NCBI GenBank assembly: GCA_030950105.1
Contig: JAUZRV010000149.1
Span: 1 to 33,754, forward strand
Direction: 5' to 3'
DNA: 33,754 bases
Source: Rhodobacterales bacterium
GTDB taxonomy: Bacteria; Pseudomonadota; Alphaproteobacteria; Rhodobacterales; Rhodobacteraceae
In this document: in pieces, positions 1 to 6,814 of the stretch
How the letters are laid out: the number at the start of each line of letters is the position of its first letter
Numbering within the stretch: position 1 is the first letter of the stretch
Position numbers and translations under genes: made by a program
The notes under the pieces: model-generated
The model's database searches: none
What the model was told of the DNA's origin: nothing
The model's input: the letters and a program-made list of their open reading frames with translations, nothing else

Positions 1-747
1 GCCCTCGTAGATGTCGCCATTGGCATAGGTAACGCGGCCCTGTCCGTCGCGTTGGCCGCCGCTCAATGCGCCCTCGTAGACGTCGCCGTTGGGTTGGGTA
101 AGCTTGCCGGTGCCATTGATCTGCCCGTCTTTCCACAGCCCGTCATAGACCAGACCATCGGGCATATGCAGCGTGCCCTGACCTTCGCGGGATCCGCGCA
201 CAATCGCGCCGTTATAAACCGCGCCATCGGGATAGGTGATTTTGCCGGTGCCTTCTTTGACGCCATTTACCCAATCGCCATCATAGGTATAGCCACCCGG
301 CGATTGCATAACACCGCGCCCGTGGTGCATGGCATTGCGAAACCCGCCCTCGTAGCGCACGCCATTGGCATAGACCGCGACACCGGAGCCGACAATTTTA
401 CCGGCGAGCCAGTCACCTTCGTAGGTGCCGGCATCGGTAAAGGTGATTTTGCCAAAGCCTTCGGGTTTGCCTTTGACGAATTGCCCCTCGTAGACCGATC
501 CGTTGGGGAAGCGCGCGACACCTTTGCCGCGAATTTCGCCGTCAACCCATGTGCCGGTGTATTCATATCCATTTGGCAGGCGATAGGTGCCAAGCCCGTG
601 TTGCAGCCCCCCCCGAAAGGTGCCCTCGTAAACGCCGCCGTCATCATATTGTTTGGTGCGTGTGTTGCTGTCTTGTGCCTGGGCGGTGCCAAGGCTTGCC
701 ATCACAAATGCAGTGCCAAGCAGCAATGTTCGTATTGATGAAGTCAT
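1..747 (-). CDS. secreted MORN-repeat protein (3' end outside the window)
   Basis: Reading the minus strand from the ATG at 747 gives 249 codons with no stop up to the window edge, which is why the ORF track lacks it. The protein starts with a signal peptide (MTSSIRTLLLGTAFVMA...GTAQA, likely cleaved after AQA near residue 24). From about residue 39 it consists of at least nine MORN repeats with a 23-residue period, of the form YEGxFxxGxxxGxGxxxxxNG, for example GQGRVTYANGDIYEG at the edge. MORN repeats form elongated beta-hairpin stacks; in bacteria their partner is usually unknown. An export signal suggests a periplasmic or surface role. The gene is divergent from nadE across about 190 bp. 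Function is not inferred beyond the repeat class. The ORFs listed at 52-738 (+), 63-266 (-) and 267-692 (-) are shadows of this repeat-rich frame. Confidence 0.9.
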   Translation of the reverse strand, partial: MTSSIRTLLLGTAFVMASLGTAQAQDSNTRTKQYDDGGVYEGTFRGGLQHGLGTYRLPNGYEYTGTWVDGEIRGKGVARFPNGSVYEGQFVKGKPEGFGKITFTDAGTYEGDWLAGKIVGSGVAVYANGVRYEGGFRNAMHHGRGVMQSPGGYTYDGDWVNGVKEGTGKITYPDGAVYNGAIVRGSREGQGTLHMPDGLVYDGLWKDGQINGTGKLTQPNGDVYEGALSGGQRDGQGRVTYANGDIYEG

Positions 748-940
748 AATTTCAACGTCCCCGGTTCCAACCCATACTGAAATCTAGTGCACCGCTGGCC
801 AACTGACAATGCGAATTTGCGAGACTTGCGTATTCTCGCGGGTGTGAAATTGTGTGATAGGTCTTTCGCTTGGGCGGGGTTCTGCTAAATCTGGGGCAGG
901 ACGTGACGGGATGATTGGATTTTCCCCACAGGAGCGAGCG

Positions 941-2599
941 ATGAGTGATAAATTTCGACTGACTTTGGCACAGATGAACCCGACGGTGGGCGATATTGAA
1001 CGCAACGCCGAAATGGTGCGCAAGGCGTGGTTCATGGGGCGGGTCGGGAAATCCGATATGGTGGCGATGCCCGAGATGTTTATCACCGGTTATAATACGC
1101 AGGACCTGGTGATGAAGCCGGCGTTTCATCGTGCGGCGATTGCGATGATTGAAACGCTGGCGGCGGAATTTTATGACGGGCCGGCGGTGGGTGTGGGCGG
1201 GCCGTATGTCGAGGATGGCAAGCTCTATAACGCGTATTATATCCTGAAGGGCGGCAAAATCACCGCGCGGGTGTTGAAACACCACCTGCCCAACGAGACG
1301 GTTTTTGACGAGGTGCGGATTTTTGATTCCGGTCCTTTGGGCGGGCCATATGCGGTGGGGGATATGCGCATTGGCACCCCGATTTGCGAAGATGCGTGGC
1401 ACGAAGACGTGGCCGAGACCTTGGCGGAAACCGGCGCCGAAATCCTGTTGGTGCCCAATGGATCGCCGTATTTTCGTGACAAAATGGACGTGCGGTATAA
1501 CCATATGGTGGCGCGGGTGGTCGAGACCGGCCTGCCGCTGGTCTATCTCAATATGGTGGGCGGGCAGGATGATCAGGTGTTTGACGGTGGCAGTTTTGTG
1601 CTCAATCCGCATGGCGGGTTGGCGGTGCAATTGCCGGTTTTTGACACTGAAATTGCCCATGTCGATTTTATCCGTGGGGATGATGGATGGCGCGCGGTGA
1701 CCGGCACCAAGGCCGCGATTCCTGATTCGATGGAACAGGATTACCGCTGCATGGTCGAAGGATTGCGCGACTATATCGGCAAAACCGGATTTTCGTCGGT
1801 GGTTCTGGGGCTGTCGGGCGGGATTGACAGCGCGATTGTGGCGACGATTGCGGCGGATGCGTTGGGACCGGACAATGTGCGCTGTGTGATGTTGCCGTCT
1901 GAATTTACCTCGCAAGACTCGTTGGATGATGCCGAGGAAATCGCGCAAAACCTGCATTGTCGATATGATTTTGTGCCCATCAAAGAGGGGCGCAGCGCGA
2001 TTTCCAACACACTTGCCCCGTTGTTCGAGGGCACCGAAGAAGGATTGACCGAGGAAAACATTCAGTCGCGATTGCGCGGTTTATTGTTGATGGCGCTGTC
2101 CAACAAATTTGGCGATATGTTGCTTACCACCGGCAACAAGAGCGAAGTCGCTGTGGGCTATGCCACGATTTATGGCGATATGGCAGGCGGATATAACCCG
2201 ATCAAGGACATGTATAAGACCCGTGTTTTCGAGGTCTGCCGCTGGCGCAATGCCAATATTCGCGATTGGATGATGGGCCCCGAGGGCGTGGTGATCCCGC
2301 CGCGGGTGATCGACAAGCCGCCAACCGCCGAGTTGCGCGCCGATCAGAAAGACAGCGATAGCCTGCCGCCTTATGATGTTCTCGACGGGATATTGACCCT
2401 GCTGGTGGATGGCGATGCCTCGGTCGCCGATTGTGTGGCGGCGGGGTATGACCGCGACGTGGTCAAACGGGTCGAGCATCTGATTTACATCAGCGAATAC
2501 AAACGGTTCCAGTCGGCGCCGGGACCGCGTTTGTCACCGCACGCATTTTGGTTGGATCGGCGCTATCCTATGGTCAACCGGTGGCGGGATGACGGATAA
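941..2599 (+). CDS. nadE: glutamine-dependent NAD+ synthetase
   Basis: Catalyses the last step of NAD biosynthesis, the ATP-dependent amidation of nicotinate adenine dinucleotide, using ammonia released from glutamine; cytoplasmic. The 552-residue protein has the two-domain layout of the glutamine-dependent form. An N-terminal nitrilase-type amidase domain (about 5-260) carries a Glu/Lys/Cys triad visible as MPEMFITGY (E45), VLKHHLPN (K113) and PICEDAW (C149). The C-terminal synthetase domain has the PP-loop ATP motif LSGGIDSA (about 291-298), followed by TTGNKSEVAVGY and YNPIKDMYKT. The ATG at 941 is chosen over the ORF-track start at 854 because GGAG lies 6-7 nt upstream and the family begins just before the first beta strand (FRLTLAQMNP). 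Length is normal for the family and all key residues are present. Confidence 0.96.
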   Translation: MSDKFRLTLAQMNPTVGDIERNAEMVRKAWFMGRVGKSDMVAMPEMFITGYNTQDLVMKPAFHRAAIAMIETLAAEFYDGPAVGVGGPYVEDGKLYNAYYILKGGKITARVLKHHLPNETVFDEVRIFDSGPLGGPYAVGDMRIGTPICEDAWHEDVAETLAETGAEILLVPNGSPYFRDKMDVRYNHMVARVVETGLPLVYLNMVGGQDDQVFDGGSFVLNPHGGLAVQLPVFDTEIAHVDFIRGDDGWRAVTGTKAAIPDSMEQDYRCMVEGLRDYIGKTGFSSVVLGLSGGIDSAIVATIAADALGPDNVRCVMLPSEFTSQDSLDDAEEIAQNLHCRYDFVPIKEGRSAISNTLAPLFEGTEEGLTEENIQSRLRGLLLMALSNKFGDMLLTTGNKSEVAVGYATIYGDMAGGYNPIKDMYKTRVFEVCRWRNANIRDWMMGPEGVVIPPRVIDKPPTAELRADQKDSDSLPPYDVLDGILTLLVDGDASVADCVAAGYDRDVVKRVEHLIYISEYKRFQSAPGPRLSPHAFWLDRRYPMVNRWRDDG

Positions 2600-2639
2600 A
2601 GGGCGCGCGCGTTCCGTAAAGACAGAGATTGAGGCGGGG

Positions 2640-2894
2640 TTAACGGGGGCGGCGGCGTGAACGCCCATCCCGCCCGCCGCGCCGCGCGTTTTTCAACAGG
2701 GGTTTGCGGCTTGGCAATTCGGCAATCAGAGTGCTACCGGCGGCGGGGGTCATGCGGGACCAGCCGCTAATTTCATCCGTTGTGCGCAGGCATCCAATGC
2801 ACAGTTTGGCATCGGGATGGATCACACAGATTTTGGTGCAGGGACTTTGGATTTCGTCGCGCTGCCAGATCTCGCTACCGTTAAAATCGTTCAT
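2640..2894 (-). CDS. DUF1289-family small cysteine-motif protein
   Basis: An 84-residue protein with the DUF1289 signature SPCTKICVIHPDAKLCIGCLRT followed by DEISGW: four cysteines in a CxxxC...CxxC arrangement that could bind a metal. The C-terminus is short, basic and arginine-rich (RRGGRDGRSRRRPR). The biochemical function of DUF1289 proteins is not established to my knowledge. It starts 10 nt after the ruvX stop with GAGGG upstream, so it is probably the last gene of a ccmI-ruvX-DUF1289 transcript. It is convergent with nadE, whose stop is about 40 bp away. Confidence 0.85.
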   Translation of the reverse strand: MNDFNGSEIWQRDEIQSPCTKICVIHPDAKLCIGCLRTTDEISGWSRMTPAAGSTLIAELPSRKPLLKNARRGGRDGRSRRRPR

Positions 2895-2904
2895 GGTGTG
2901 GCCC

Positions 2905-3381
2905 TCAGCTGGAAGCGCGCAAATGTGCCAGACGATCCAGCACCCCTTGCAGGATATACGAGGCGGCGACGTGGTCGATCACCTCTGCGCGACGTTTTCG
3001 GGACGTATCCGCCTCTAATAACGCGCGTTCGGCGGCCACGGTGGACAGGCGTTCATCCCAATAGCCAATCGGCAGTTCGGTCAGCCGGGCAAGATTGCGG
3101 GCAAACGCACGGGTGGATTGGCAACGCGGCCCTTCCGAGCCATCCATGTTGAATGGCAGGCCAAGGATAATGCCGCCAATCGCGCGTTCGGTTATGATCT
3201 CTTGCAGGCGGGCGGCATCTACGCCGAATTTCTTGCGACGCACGGTTTCCAAAGGCGTCGCCACCGAAAGAATACCGTCCGAGACCGCGACACCGATGGT
3301 TTTGGTGCCCAGATCAAGACCGATCAGGGCGCGCATTGGCGGCAATGCAGCGGAAAAATCCGGTATGGTTTCATAAATCAT
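2905..3381 (-). CDS. ruvX: RuvX/YqgF-family Holliday junction resolvase-like nuclease
   Basis: A 158-residue RNase H-fold protein of the YqgF family, implicated in pre-16S rRNA 5' end processing and proposed as a Holliday junction resolvase. Visible family motifs are IGLDLGTKTIGVAVSD (first catalytic Asp, about residues 20-35), IILGLPFNMDGSEGP, YWDERLSTVAAE and the C-terminal RRAEVIDHVAASYILQ containing the last catalytic Asp. The start at 3381 gives a 15-residue leader ahead of MRALIGLDLG; a shorter start at M16 (3336) is possible, but I recall such leaders in Rhodobacterales homologues. It lies only 5 nt after the ccmI stop, so the two are almost certainly co-transcribed. Confidence 0.93.
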   Translation of the reverse strand: MIYETIPDFSAALPPMRALIGLDLGTKTIGVAVSDGILSVATPLETVRRKKFGVDAARLQEIITERAIGGIILGLPFNMDGSEGPRCQSTRAFARNLARLTELPIGYWDERLSTVAAERALLEADTSRKRRAEVIDHVAASYILQGVLDRLAHLRASS

Positions 3382-3386
3382 CGGCG

Positions 3387-4646
3387 TTATTCGGCAAGAC
3401 CGGCACGCAGGGCGGCACTTCTAATGGCGGCAAGAGCGTCGGAATTTCCGGCAAACACGGTTTTTGCTTCGCCCCAGATTGCGGTGGCGCGGTCGACCTC
3501 GCCCAACACACCCAAGGCCCCGATCAGGCGCGCCCATTCGGCAGGCGATCCGCCTTCGTCGGCAAGACGGGTTGAAAGTTGTTCCACCATGCCACGGATC
3601 ATCTGTTGACGGTCCTGAGTATCCATTTCGGCGGCATTTGCGACGTCCTCGGCGCTTGGTCCGGTAAGGGCGTCGCCACCAAGGGCACCGCGGTTCGGGG
3701 TGCGGGACGGCGCGGGCAGGTCATAGTCAACACCGGCGCGAATCGACATATCGACGATCTGGGCGCGGATCGGGGCGATCCAGAGCGCATCGGCAGGACC
3801 CCGTTCAAGCAGGTCACGCCACATGCGGAACGTGGCATCGGGGCGGTCGTTCTGAAAGAACATCAGGCCCATATAATAAAGCGATGCACCATCTTCGGGA
3901 TCCCGCGCAAGGGCGGCGCGCAACGCGGTTTCGGCCTCGGGAGAGACATAGCCGCCCGCCGCAAGGATCAACATATTGGCGTATTCGGCGTAATCGCGGC
4001 CGGTCGCCGCGTCGCCTTTGATCTTGAGAACTTGTTCCTGTGCGGCATAGGCGGCCTTGTAATTGCCCATCGTCATCTCGTTGCTGGCGAGCAATTGATG
4101 GCCCTGAAGATCATCGGGACGCGTAGCAACAGCCGTGCGCAGCCGGTTCATCAGATCGAGAAATTCTTCGCTGGGTTGTTCAAGCACCGGACGCGGCGGC
4201 AATTGTGATTCCACAGTTTCCTGAGACGGGCGGTTTTTATGGGCCTCGGTCGAGGCGGCAATGCGGTCTTTGAGGGCAAGATCGGGATATCCGGGCGCGC
4301 CGAGCGTATTATAGAGCAAAAGCGCGCCGCCGATCAGGGAAATTACAGTGATCGCAGCCATGACCAAGGCCGCACCACGTGGTTGCGCGGTGCCGTCATT
4401 CCCCGCAGCCAATTCCGCATCCGCCGTCAGAACACGACGTGATATTTCGGCTTTGGCGCGCTGCCCGTCTTCTGCGGAAATCACCCCGCGTGCCAGATCC
4501 TTTTCAACTTCCTTGAGTTGATCACGATAAACCCGCAAATCATATGCTGCCGGATTTTCGCCCGAATTGCGCCCGCGTATCAAAGCAACAGCGAGCAATA
4601 CCGATACAACGGCGGCGGTAAGGGCGATGATAATCCAGAATGTCAC
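3387..4646 (-). CDS. ccmI: c-type cytochrome biogenesis protein CcmI (CycH)
   Basis: Part of the System I cytochrome c maturation apparatus; CcmI binds apocytochrome c and presents it for heme ligation. The 419-residue protein has the expected layout: a first membrane helix (FWIIIALTAAVVSVLLAVALI, about 3-23), a cytoplasmic loop with the family pattern VYRDQLKEVEKDLARGVISAEDGQRAKAEISRR, a second helix (ALVMAAITVISLIGGALLLY, about 92-111), then a periplasmic TPR-like region from about residue 160 (GHQLLASNEMTMGNYKAAYAAQEQVLK, GASLYYMGLMFFQNDRPDAT). The start codon is GTG with AGGA about 7 nt upstream. No other ccm genes are in the window; ccmI is often separate from ccmABCDG in Rhodobacterales. 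First gene of the ccmI-ruvX-DUF1289 set, divergent from soxB. Confidence 0.93.
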   Translation of the reverse strand: MTFWIIIALTAAVVSVLLAVALIRGRNSGENPAAYDLRVYRDQLKEVEKDLARGVISAEDGQRAKAEISRRVLTADAELAAGNDGTAQPRGAALVMAAITVISLIGGALLLYNTLGAPGYPDLALKDRIAASTEAHKNRPSQETVESQLPPRPVLEQPSEEFLDLMNRLRTAVATRPDDLQGHQLLASNEMTMGNYKAAYAAQEQVLKIKGDAATGRDYAEYANMLILAAGGYVSPEAETALRAALARDPEDGASLYYMGLMFFQNDRPDATFRMWRDLLERGPADALWIAPIRAQIVDMSIRAGVDYDLPAPSRTPNRGALGGDALTGPSAEDVANAAEMDTQDRQQMIRGMVEQLSTRLADEGGSPAEWARLIGALGVLGEVDRATAIWGEAKTVFAGNSDALAAIRSAALRAGLAE

Positions 4647-4859
4647 GGTTTTTCCTGTCGTCTTTGAAACGGGCTTGTCGTCTGTGTTCCGATCCCATGT
4701 ATAGGCGCGCGGTCCCTATAAAAAGGTCAAATCGACGAGATGCCACCGGATGTCGCAACTATTATCAAATATGACGCTTGGAAACGGGGGGCGCGCGGCG
4801 GTTGGGGGCAAAGATCGGGGCGAGATTCCCGAACACTGCGGATAGGACCTATAAAGCCA

Positions 4860-6107
4860 ATGAAACGATATTCTGTCTTTGCCATTGCGCGGGAAGCGGC
4901 GCGCTATCATTCGGGTTGGTCGCGGGCGTGGAAGTCGCCGGTGCCCCAAAAAAAATATGATGTGGTGATCATCGGGGCCGGTGGCCATGGTTTGGCGACC
5001 GCGTTTTACCTTGGCAAGAATTTCGGCATCACCAATGTGGCGATTATCGAAAAAGGCTGGCTTGGCGGGGGCAATACCGGACGTAATACCACGATTATCC
5101 GCAGTAATTATTTGCAAGATCCGTCGGCGGCGATCTATGAAAAGGCGCGCTCGCTTTATGAAACCATGTCGCAGGACCTTAATTACAACGTGATGTTTTC
5201 CCCGCGTGGCGTAATGATGCTCGCGCAGACCGAACACGAGGTGCGCGGCTATAAACGCACCGCACACGCCAATGCGTTGCAAGGGGTGTCGACCGAATTT
5301 ATCTCGGCGGATCGGGTCAAGGAACTCGCCCCGATTATCAATATTTCCGGCCCGCGTTATCCGGTTCTCGGCGCTCTGTGGCAGGAACGCGGCGGCACCG
5401 CGCGCCATGATGCGGTGGCATGGGGCTATGCGCGGGCGTGTTCCGACATGGGCATGGATATATTGCAGAAATGCGAAGTGACCGGCGTGCGATCGATTGG
5501 TGGCAAGGTCGTCGGCGTTGATACCACCAAGGGCGCGATTGATTGTGAAAAACTCGCCATTGTGGTGGCGGGGAATTCTGGCGATATCGCGCGCATGGCC
5601 GGGTTTCGGTTGCCGATGGAGAGCGTGGCCTTGCAGGCATTGGTGTCGGAACCGATCAAACCGGCGCTTGATGTGGTGGTGATGGCCAACACGGTGCACG
5701 GCTATATGTCGCAATCCGACAAGGGCGAAATGGTGATTGGTGGCGGCACCGACGCCTATAACAACTACACCCAACGCGGCGGTTTCCACCATATCGAAGA
5801 AACCGTGCGCGCGCTTGTTGAAACATTCCCGATGATTTCACGGCTTAAAATGCTGCGCCAATGGGGCGGGATTGTTGATGTGACCGGCGATCGCTCACCG
5901 ATTATCGGCACCACGCCATTGGGCAATTGTTTCATCAATTGCGGCTGGGGCACCGGAGGTTTCAAATCCATCCCCGGCGGCGGTTGGGCCACCGCAGAAC
6001 TCATTGCCAAAGGCACACCAGGGCCACTCTGCGCCGAATTTGGTTTGAACCGTTTCACCGAAGGCCGCTTTATCGACGAAAGCGTCGCGGCGGGGGTGGC
6101 GCACTGA
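4860..6107 (+). CDS. soxB: sarcosine oxidase beta subunit
   Basis: Catalytic flavin subunit of heterotetrameric sarcosine oxidase, which demethylates sarcosine to glycine with one-carbon transfer to tetrahydrofolate. The 415-residue protein carries the FAD-binding motif VVIIGAGGHGLATA (about 35-47), the IIEKGWLGGGNTGRNTTIIRS segment, and TARHDAVAW, in which H183 is the probable covalent FMN attachment residue by comparison with characterised SoxB. The C-terminal GIVDVTGDRSPIIG and NCGWGTGGFKSIPGGG are typical of the family. Start 4860 (MKRYSVF) is chosen over 4740 because it gives the usual length and N-terminus. First gene of soxB-insert-soxD-soxA-soxG; its stop overlaps the start of the inserted ORF (TGATG). 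Confidence 0.96.
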   Translation: MKRYSVFAIAREAARYHSGWSRAWKSPVPQKKYDVVIIGAGGHGLATAFYLGKNFGITNVAIIEKGWLGGGNTGRNTTIIRSNYLQDPSAAIYEKARSLYETMSQDLNYNVMFSPRGVMMLAQTEHEVRGYKRTAHANALQGVSTEFISADRVKELAPIINISGPRYPVLGALWQERGGTARHDAVAWGYARACSDMGMDILQKCEVTGVRSIGGKVVGVDTTKGAIDCEKLAIVVAGNSGDIARMAGFRLPMESVALQALVSEPIKPALDVVVMANTVHGYMSQSDKGEMVIGGGTDAYNNYTQRGGFHHIEETVRALVETFPMISRLKMLRQWGGIVDVTGDRSPIIGTTPLGNCFINCGWGTGGFKSIPGGGWATAELIAKGTPGPLCAEFGLNRFTEGRFIDESVAAGVAH

Positions 6108-6436
6108 TGGATAGTACGACTACTAATAAGCTGCATAATCAGTTTACCGCCACCCTCAAGGATATGGCTTCGCGCGCTAAGTCCGAAGCGACCTATAGTG
6201 CAACGCGTTTTCTACAGATGCTTGGTGAAAAAGGCGGAGTTGAAACTGCAAAGCACTTGCTCAGTCTACCAACTCCATCTGATGGTTTTACAAATATGGT
6301 TCTCGCCGAACGAATTGACTTAACCCTTGAGTGGGTTGTGCAAGATGACCCGTGGAAAACGTTGTTCACAGATGCAGAACTAAAAGTTGCGCGCGGTCGC
6401 ACCGGATCTAGAGGGAAATCAAAATGCTCATCCTAG
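6107..6436 (+). CDS. small ORF of unknown function inserted between soxB and soxD
   Basis: The ATG at 6107 overlaps the soxB TGA and the ORF ends 12 nt inside soxD, giving 109 residues (MDSTTTNKLHNQFTATLKDMA...). It is in the same frame as the longer ORF-track entry at 5927. The core FLQMLGEKGGVETAKHLL...DGFTNMVLAERIDLTLEWVV...WKTLFTDAELKVARGR resembles, from memory, a widespread uncharacterised small domain that often ends in ARxRL; here the last ~13 residues (TGSRGKSKCSS) look like read-through into the soxD leader. Codon use differs from its neighbours: CTA, TTA, AGA, AGT and ACT are frequent while flanking sox genes favour G/C-ending codons. It is not a known sarcosine oxidase subunit. 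Coupled overlaps at both ends suggest it is translated with the operon, but a decaying insert is possible. Confidence 0.7.
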   Translation: MDSTTTNKLHNQFTATLKDMASRAKSEATYSATRFLQMLGEKGGVETAKHLLSLPTPSDGFTNMVLAERIDLTLEWVVQDDPWKTLFTDAELKVARGRTGSRGKSKCSS

Positions 6437-6753
6437 AATGTCCCTATTGCGGCGTTACCGCCGAAGAAACCGAATTTCACGGCGGTGGCGAGGCACACCT
6501 CACGCGCCACGGGCCTGACTCCTCTGAACAGGATTTCGAGGACTACCTGTTCCAGCGCGAAAACCCCAAAGGCGTGCATTTTGAACGCTGGCGGCATGTG
6601 AATGGCTGCGGAAAGTGGCTGCACGCGGCGCGTTGCACCCTGACCCTCGAAGTATTCGGCACCTATAACGCGCAAACGTTTGAACCGCCAAAACACATCA
6701 AAGACGCCATCACCGCCAAACGCCCTGGTTGGACATGGAGAACCTTCTCATGA
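6424..6753 (+). CDS. soxD: sarcosine oxidase delta subunit
   Basis: A 109-residue zinc-binding structural subunit of heterotetrameric sarcosine oxidase. The N-terminal CPYCG (C6, C9) and the later HVNGCGKW provide the Cys/His zinc ligands known in SoxD. The central DFEDYLFQRENPKGVHFERWRH and C-terminal RPGWTWRTF match the family. The ATG at 6424 lies 12 nt before the end of the inserted ORF and is preceded by GAGGGAAATCAAA, a reasonable ribosome binding site, so it could initiate independently or by coupling. All zinc ligand positions are present. Confidence 0.95.
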   Translation: MLILECPYCGVTAEETEFHGGGEAHLTRHGPDSSEQDFEDYLFQRENPKGVHFERWRHVNGCGKWLHAARCTLTLEVFGTYNAQTFEPPKHIKDAITAKRPGWTWRTFS

Positions 6754-6777
6754 GATTTCATCTTGCCAAAAATACTC
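6754..6777 (-). repeat. Rhodobacterales-type intergenic motif (GAGTATTTTTGGCAAGATGAAA)
   Basis: Immediately after the soxD stop, the minus strand reads GAGTATTTTTGGCAAGATGA. I recall very similar strings (GAGTATTTTTGxxxAGATGAA) recurring in intergenic DNA of Rhodobacteraceae genomes. Only one copy is seen in this window, and its function, if any, is not known to me. It lies in the 61-bp soxD-soxA gap. Confidence 0.4.
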
Positions 6778-6814
6778 AAAAGAACAGCGTTTCAACCCGC
6801 GCAGGAACACGATA

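Noticed and set aside
52-738. 228-aa plus-strand ORF
   Set aside because: It is antisense to the MORN-repeat gene; the periodic codon pattern of the repeats keeps this frame open. It has no recognisable domain or ribosome binding site.
819-839. GCGAGA-N9-TCTCGC dyad between the MORN gene and nadE
   Set aside because: Only 6-bp arms in G+C-rich DNA; likely chance.
752-1957. 401-aa minus-strand ORF opposite nadE
   Set aside because: His/Arg-rich composition is typical of the antisense of a G+C-rich gene; nadE on the other strand has all catalytic motifs.
4716-5792. 358-aa minus-strand ORF opposite soxB
   Set aside because: Shadow ORF; soxB is intact on the plus strand and this frame shows no family motifs.
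6107-6436. Defence island or mobile element in the sox operon
   Set aside because: Although the inserted ORF looks foreign, there are no transposase, integrase, terminal repeats or further accessory genes around it.
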